The translations under genes were made by a program, and so were the position numbers. DNA of 64,000 nt, from contig CM042691.1 in the NCBI GenBank assembly GCA_023614405.1, forward strand, positions 171,526,927 to 171,590,926, in the 5' to 3' direction. The DNA is from Avena insularis. Taxonomy: Eukaryota > Streptophyta > Magnoliopsida > Poales > Poaceae. The notes under the pieces are model-generated. The model was not told the origin of the DNA, ran no database searches, and saw only the letters and a program-made list of their open reading frames with translations. Positions 57,769 to 64,000 of this stretch are shown piece by piece (the first letter of the stretch is position 1; each line of letters opens with the position of its first letter).

Positions 57769-60700
57769 TCAATAGGTGTGTTTTGGAGGGCATTGGAGTC
57801 TTGGCTACATTATGAAGAATTGAGGGATCTTCATCAATTATTATTGTCAAGACAAGCCATTTGTATTATCATGATTATATTATATTTCCAATGTTCCTCC
57901 TTGGGGTAACATATGCTTAACTCATCACATTGAAAGTTACTCGCCCCTTGTGCATGTTTTGGTTTTGTATCTTCCATGCTTTTGTACATGTTTTGATTTC
58001 CACTTAATTATCTTGAGATATCAAGTATATTTTGTATGATTAGGTGGCACTCCATGTATGTGTGTTTCTTGTGTTTGAGCCTTACTTGGTTATATTTGGT
58101 ATCTTATTTGGATTTTGTGAGAGATTAATGGATTATCCCATTTTGGGGGAGTATTATGCTTGGGCATTCCACAATCCTAAAAATGTGTGTACATGAGGAA
58201 TACCACCTAGTATTTATATTGGATTATTGTCAAGTCTCTATGTGGTATAATTCTCATGAGAAATTTAATTTTAGAATGTCCATTAAATATCTATATTTGT
58301 ATTATTTTGCCTCATGTTGGTTTTTATGGTAGTGTCACATTATGGGGGAGTCATATGCTTAGTGCATATTACAATCCTAGAAATGTGAATATTCGAGGTT
58401 GTGTCACTTAGAATTGATATTGATAATTATCTAGCACCTATGTGACACATTTGCTCATTCTAGTTCCAATTTGATTGAATGGCTTTTTTGATCTTATTTT
58501 GGATCTTGTATATGAGAGTGGTTCTTGGTATGTGTTTCGTCATATTTAGATATTTATATTCGCATGGAAACCATTTGCTTCAAGTTACTCTAATCACTAG
58601 TGATTGTGTGACTATTGGAAGCTACCAAGAGTCTTATTTGAAGTATCATGCTCAATTCTTATATTTAGTTATATGCTTCTTGTTGTGTGTATATGATCTT
58701 GGATATCCGTATGAACTACCTAGGGAAAATTATTCCCAATATTTCTTGTCCTTGGACAATGAGTACTCAATTTAAGGTAGAATTTATTGATCATATTCAC
58801 TTTGGCCTTGCTTAATTTTATCCTATCTTTGGCCAAGAAAATGTTTTGTGTTGTCTCCCAAGCCTTCCTTGCTTCTTGTGGATCTTCTTATTTTATTATT
58901 GATATCCTCTTGTGTTTTACGTATTGTAGGGACTAGTGATGATCCCATTTGTGTGCATTTTGCATTTAAAAGGAAAATCCTACATAATGCACTATCTATG
59001 GGGGAACTCACCTATTTTATTTAGAACACTCATATTTATGCTTCTTTGTTTGATCCATATCGGGTTTTATGTGCTTGGAACCTCAATCTTTTCGTTTTGG
59101 TATTTTGTGCCATCATGAGAAGTTTGGGGAGTTTGGTTTCTTGTTGGAACATTTCTCCTTTTAGGAGTTGGTTTTGTCTCACTCCTTGCTTCTTGATTTG
59201 ACCATTTTAGAATGAGATAAATCCTTGAGCATTTTTATTTCTATCTATTTTTGCTCTTTTGGCCTTAGCCTAGTTCATTTGTTGAACTTGTGATCGTTCA
59301 TGTGTTGAATTGGTTCTTTGATACAATTTGGACACCGCTTGTCTTGTCACACTCTTGTGAGTGCAATCTCGATTTACTTGGTGTTTTGTTCAAATTGTAT
59401 CTCCTTTTTTGGTTCTTGAAAGCTTTATGCATGCATATTTACTATATGATTATATTATGGCATGCTTGCTTTCTTTGATCCAATATATAAGGGAAACTTC
59501 ACCAATTCCTATCGGCTAAGTTGTGCATGAAATTCAATTTCATATCAATGTGCACATAGTTATGTGGAGTCTCTCCTATGTATTGTAGTTTCTCTAACTA
59601 CTTTGGACCCAATAAGTTTGGGGACCATTTTGTACTTAATTACGTTTTAGGTACATTGGAGATATATTGGACGCTTGTCTCTCAATTTTGAAGAAGTGAT
59701 GCTTAGAAGAAAATTTGAGGCAAGCTATAGGATGATCAACGAATTCATATCCTCTACATCCTACCAATTATATCTCGGTAACAAGTATCTCTTTCTCATG
59801 CTCATATATCTTGATTCTAACCATTTGTCGGTTGCCTTCTAGCATGAATTAATGTATTTGTAACTGTTGTAGTTCTAGCCATGGTTTTAAGAGGACTCTC
59901 TATTGTATATGTGTTTAAGTTGAGATGAGTGCAATAATTGGGACTATACAAAATCATGCATAGGATCCTCCAATCCCAAATATGTCAATCTAGCAATTTT
60001 ATTGCCTATCATTTCATCAACTTCTCTCATATGCAATAGTGAGATTTTTGCTAGTCTATTCTATCTTATGATACATGTTGCCTTTCTCCATATATTCCAA
60101 CTTTCTCCTTTTCCCTTGGTGATAGTTGTAATATATGTAGTGTGTTGGTGTTTGAAGCTCATTAATGTACAATTAGATATATGTGAGCCTTTGGCCATGC
60201 TTTGAAGCAAAAATCTTATTGATATATGTTATGACTTCATCTTTGCCTTTCATGTGCTTTCTTATATAATCTTCTTTATGTGTGCATATTTCTTCTTTGG
60301 CATATGTCTTTGTGATGTTTTCCAATTAGAGACATATGCACATATGAGGAGATAATTTTAGTTGATTTTTAATCCTTGGAGACCACCTTTCTATTTCTTT
60401 TGATTCTTCGGTGGCTTCCAAATTTAATTGTCTAGGGGTGCTTGATTCTCTTGTTTGCATCTTTGGGCACTCATATTTGTTCTCTCATTCCTTGTATTGT
60501 TAAATGAATTCGGATGAGTGAGGATTCCATGATTATGCACCTTGATCCCAAATACAATTATCATAATTGGTGCATTATCTTTGGGAAGCTCATCTAATTC
60601 ATCTAATAATGCACATTTGTCTTCTTTATCATTTGTTGTGTTTCAAATACTTATGGGGGAGCAAGGATTCCATATTTGTGCATTATGTATTCCAATGCAT

Positions 60701-61271
60701 TTATTTTAAATTGTGCACAAATCTTGGGGAGCTTCTCTATTTGTTATTTAAAACACTCTTTTTCTCATATCATAATATATTGTAGTTTCCAGTTGGACTC
60801 ATTTGTTGTTCTCAAATTGGTTTGTCAGATCTTGTAAATTGCTTGCATCATTTGACTTTATTTTGGCAATCTTCGGATCCTCGATATAGTTCTACTCCCT
60901 CCAAAGTATTCATCATTGGATATGTGTGAAGGTACACCTTTGGAGGAATTATTACTATATTTGCCTTCTAGAACTTGTCACCCATTTCGGCAATCGATGC
61001 CAATGGGGGAGAAGTTTTAGAGGGTTTAAGGGAAGTTGGTTTATGAATTGAGTTTGTTCTTGTGCATTTGCCTCTCATGCTCTTGCATCTTTGTTGTTGC
61101 TTAGCATGTGGTATATACAGAGGAAACTCCACCAATGATAATGATTGGCAATATATGCAATGAAATTCAAGTTCATCACACATGCATAGATTGTGGGGGG
61201 AGTTTGCTCTATATATGGTGGTGGTACCAATATCACATACTTTTGTAGTATTTGGATTGTCATCAATTACC
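57769..61271 (+). other. Non-coding internal region of the copia element with repeated polypurine-like blocks
   Basis: 3.5 kb, T-rich, no ORF over about 100 codons and no pol motif. TATGGGGGAG or close variants recur at about 58142, 58341, 58998, 60652, 61002, 61193 and 61274, the last being the real polypurine tract. Blocks around 58130-58270 and 58330-58460, and around 59515-59580 and 61145-61210, resemble each other, as if tails of pol-less copies had been repeatedly duplicated and had diverged. Confidence 0.7.
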
Positions 61272-61285
61272 AAAATGGGGGAGAT

Positions 61286-63553
61286 TGAAAGAACATGATG
61301 GGCCCCCATGTGTGGTTTTGGTAATTAATGACAGTCTTTATGGACTAATGTGTGTATTAAGTTATACTTGTAGGATTTGTCCATTGGCATCGCTTGGATC
61401 ATGGGTTGGCTTCAAGGTCGATGAAATGCAAAGAAGATATGTTGGGCAAGCTCAATATGCGAGGTCGATGATGAGGAATTAAGAAAGACGTTCCATCTTG
61501 AGAAGGGCAAGACCGTCTACATCGAGATCAAGTGGAATGCTCAAGGCGAAGGTATAATCTTGATAGGTTTTTCCTTTTGCCGGTCTCACATTGTGTGTGT
61601 GAGACCGGGTTTAGGATAGATAACCGTACTATCAAGAGGGGCTCTCATATGAGTAATTCGGTCACATCGTTCGAAGAGAGCTCAAACCTTTGCATACTTG
61701 CATCATCGTATTTGGTTGATATTTGGTCTTATCCATGTGAGGATATAGAGCTTGTGGTAATCTCCATAACAAGCTCTTGTTCATCAAAATCGGATCTCCC
61801 ATATGTATCTTGTTGCGATTTTGATTTATGCGGCTTTTCGGTTTCTCACCAAGTGAGGTATATCATATTATTCTACTTGATACTTTCTCACTTGGTGATA
61901 ATCAATATTTCCACCTTTTATTGGGAAGCCCTTGTCGTGCTCTATCCAACGCAATTTAAATCGGATCAATCAGAGCTTTCAGTCAAAAGTTATTGCCGTT
62001 TGAATATTTGCCTGTCAGGCTGTTTTCTGAGCCAAGCGGTAGTGCTTTGTCTGAGCCGGTACTACGCCGGCCTAAAATGACCCGTTTTCTTTACATGCAG
62101 CTGGGTCCCGGATGAATCGGTAGTACCGGCCCAGATTCGTTTTCCTGGTACGTTTTTAGATTCAGATCCAGACCCATTTCTTTGCTGGCCCAGTTTTTTT
62201 GCACGTTGACCTTGCATGTGGCCTGCGCGTCTTCTTGCCGCGCTTGCTTGCATGTTGGGCCGCTGCTCTGCTGTCATTGCCGCCATTGCTTTGTCGCCGC
62301 TGCTTCTTCTGCCAGTAGCGTTGACCATCCGCCGCTTGTTGCTTTCTGCTGGCTTCTACTGCTCCGTGCATCTGCCGCTTCTTCTTGCCCTCCGCATGCG
62401 GCCTTCATTCTTCTGCTGCTCCTCCCCTAGCACAGTACTTTCTGCCCGTCTGCTGCGTAGACCTTCTTCTTCTGCAGCCTCTCTCTCTGGCCCCATCTGT
62501 ACTGCTGCTGCTTGGTTTTTTTCTTGGCACATGCAAACCCGTACCACCGGACCGTTCCGAAAAACTGCCCAAACGGCTAGATTTTCTGGGCCTATTTATA
62601 CCTTTTGTCCATTTTGAGTTTAGATAGCTCCTCGATTATCTATTAGGCTAAACTTTGTCCACACTTGCTCTAGATCTTGAAGCTTGCCTAATCTTTTTCC
62701 TCCGATGATTCTTGCCCATATTTGAGTGGAAGAGAGAGAAGATCTAGCCCCACGTTTTGACCTAACCGATTCATCTCTTTGTGAGTTCATCTTTGGGGAT
62801 CTAGATTTTGGGGGATTTTGTGTCTCTCTTTGATTCCTCCTCTCTTGTTCCCCCAATAGCTTTAGTAGCTTTGTTGGAACTTGAGAGTGAAGGATTTGAG
62901 CATCTTTGTGGTGTTCTTGCCATTTGCATTTGGTGCATCGGTTTGAGTTCTCCTCGGAGGATTTAGTTTGATTTACTCATTGGAGCTTGTCCCTCTTGGG
63001 TTCTTGGAACCCTAGACGGTTTGTAGCCTTGGTGGCATTGTGGACTTTTGTGGCATTTGTTGGGAGCCTCCAATTAAGTTGTGGAGAAGTGCCCCAATCT
63101 TGTGAGAGGTTCCGGTTGCCACCGACAAGTGCACCGATAGTGGAAGTGTGGATCGATCCCATTGGGGTGAGATTCACCGGAGAATAAGGGAGGCCTTTTG
63201 TGGCGTTGGTGGTTTGATACCACCCCCTCTCCAAACGAGACATACTCCATGTTGGGAGGAACTCGGTAAAATATCGGTGTCCCCGCGTGCCTCGATTATC
63301 TCTATACCCGAGATCTTTACTTATGCACTTTACATTGTGATAGCCTTCGTGCTTGAAGTACTATATATCTTGCTATCACTTTGTTGCTTGTATTGCTTAG
63401 CATAAGTTGTTGGTGCACATAAGTAAACCTTAGTTCTTTCTAGGTTGTGCTTTACAAAGTAAACACTAGTTTAATTCCGCCTTTGTTGAGCCACTCTAGG
63501 AAAAGTTTTAATCGCCTATTCACCCCCCTCTAGGCGACATCCGTATCCTTTCA
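61286..63553 (+). repeat. 3' LTR of the copia element
   Basis: 2268 bases, TGAAAGAACATGATGG to CGTATCCTTTCA, preceded by AAAATGGGGGAGAT. It is close to the 5' LTR except in the GC-rich block (62200-62510), which is shorter and much more diverged. Confidence 0.93.
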
Positions 63554-63558
63554 CATAG
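63554..63558. repeat. Target-site duplication CATAG, right copy
   Basis: Identical to 52969-52973. Confidence 0.92.
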
Positions 63559-64000
63559 TTCATCATCCATTACAAACCATAATAGTCTTACAAATAGTTG
63601 ATCTCATGATCAAGTCTGATTACAATTAACGAAGTGGAATAGTAATAAGGGTAGCATGGTCGGGGCTCCATGTTCAGGGTCATAGACAATGCTGACGATG
63701 GGAGATGATCCTAGTTATCGTACGCGTCCTGCTGTCCTTCTCCCTCGTAGTCTCCTTCATAGTCTGGCCATAGGAATAGCCAGGGAAAAAACCATGAGTA
63801 CTTCAAAGTACTCGCAAACTTTCACTAAAGTAGTAAGGCCATTCTATGGGAGTCTTAAGCTCTAGGTTTGTTTGCCATAAGACAATTTTATTTCAACCAG
63901 TGTCTAGGAGTAAAAGTCTAACTTTATTGTCTAGGTTTCTTAGACGGGAACCTAACTTCTTTTTCACAACCTGCGGGGTCAAGTCAAGGTCATATTTCAA
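63559..64000 (-). repeat. LTR Y, continuation to the window edge
   Basis: Resumes TTCATCATCCATTACAAACC after the copia insertion. It resembles LTRs A and B in layout (a shared hairpin at 63796-63813, followed by TTTGCCATAAGACAATTTTA), so Y is probably another Tekay-like LTR in minus orientation. It continues past 64000. Confidence 0.6.

Larger units (their letters stand above)
52974..63553 (+). mobile_element. Gag-only Ty1/copia LTR retrotransposon (TR-GAG type, SIRE/Maximus-like gag)
   Basis: 10580 bases: LTRs at 52974-55301 and 61286-63553, primer-binding site at 55303, polypurine tract at 61272-61285, perfect CATAG duplication. The only coding region is a long gag (55356-57768) with two zinc knuckles. 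Protease, integrase, reverse transcriptase and RNase H are absent, and 57769-61271 is non-coding. Elements with gag but no pol are known in plants as TR-GAG elements and rely on relatives for enzymes. The gag type suggests the SIRE/Maximus lineage; that assignment is tentative. Confidence 0.88.

Noticed and set aside
60898..60946. CCTCCAAAG...CTTTGGAGG inverted repeat after TACTCC, resembling a Stowaway MITE
   Set aside because: Only 9-base arms around 31 bases, no TA duplication and no MITE-length interior; probably chance.
1..64000. tRNA or rRNA genes, or an endogenous pararetrovirus
   Set aside because: No cloverleaf-forming tRNA gene, rRNA segment or pararetroviral domain order was recognised; the tRNA-like matches are short primer-binding sites next to LTRs.

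Overview
The window is intergenic DNA from a large grass genome, most likely Triticeae (wheat, barley, rye or Aegilops type). Nearly all of it is nested transposable elements. I recognised no single-copy host gene, tRNA or rRNA. The host inference rests on the element types: Tat-lineage elements with a spliced antisense ORF, a Sabrina-like gag-protease element of about 8 kb, a CRM-lineage chromovirus, Tekay-like chromoviruses with LTRs over 3 kb, and a gag-only Ty1/copia element. Family names come from memory of motifs and structure; no database was searched.

Layout. (1) 1-10790: minus-strand Ty3/gypsy element of the Tat lineage, cut by the left edge. It has a decayed gag-pol (4028-10260), a 5' LTR at 10294-10790 and a plus-strand multi-exon antisense ORF (about 8-3503). 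(2) 10791-17245: remnant of a DNA transposon or transposon-derived locus. A FAR1-type gene that lost its transposase core lies on the plus strand and a multi-exon Ulp1/C48 protease-like gene on the minus strand, converging. (3) 17246-18247 plus 26306-28356: the 3' LTR of a decayed Tekay-like element ('A', minus strand), split by a Sabrina-like element (18248-26300, duplication ATGAA). A's internal region is 28357-31793 and its 5' LTR starts at 31794. (4) 31906-52062: a second Tekay-like chromovirus ('E', minus strand, LTRs over 3.2 kb, duplication CCCTA) inserted into A's 5' LTR. E's pol is split by a plus-strand CRM-lineage element (37537-45262, duplication AACTA). (5) 52063-52875: the rest of A's LTR, followed at 52876 by the end of a third LTR ('Y'). 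Y is interrupted by a plus-strand Ty1/copia element with gag but no pol (52974-63553, duplication CATAG) and continues from 63559 past the right edge.

The most unusual structure is a duplicated block. LTR B + CCCTA + partial LTR A + about 100 bases of Y occurs at 31906-36055 and again at 48779-52973. In the left copy LTR B has CCCTA on both sides, like a solo LTR, and the block then joins E's chromodomain end directly. The simplest reading is an unequal exchange that made a tandem copy, followed by collapse of the left E to a solo LTR.

Relative order of events. A is older than E (E lies in A) and E is older than the CRM element (which lies in E and only in the right copy). The copia element lies in the right Y copy only, so it post-dates the duplication. 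The Sabrina-like element post-dates A. Every coding region carries stops, frameshifts or lost domains, so none of these elements looks autonomous today.
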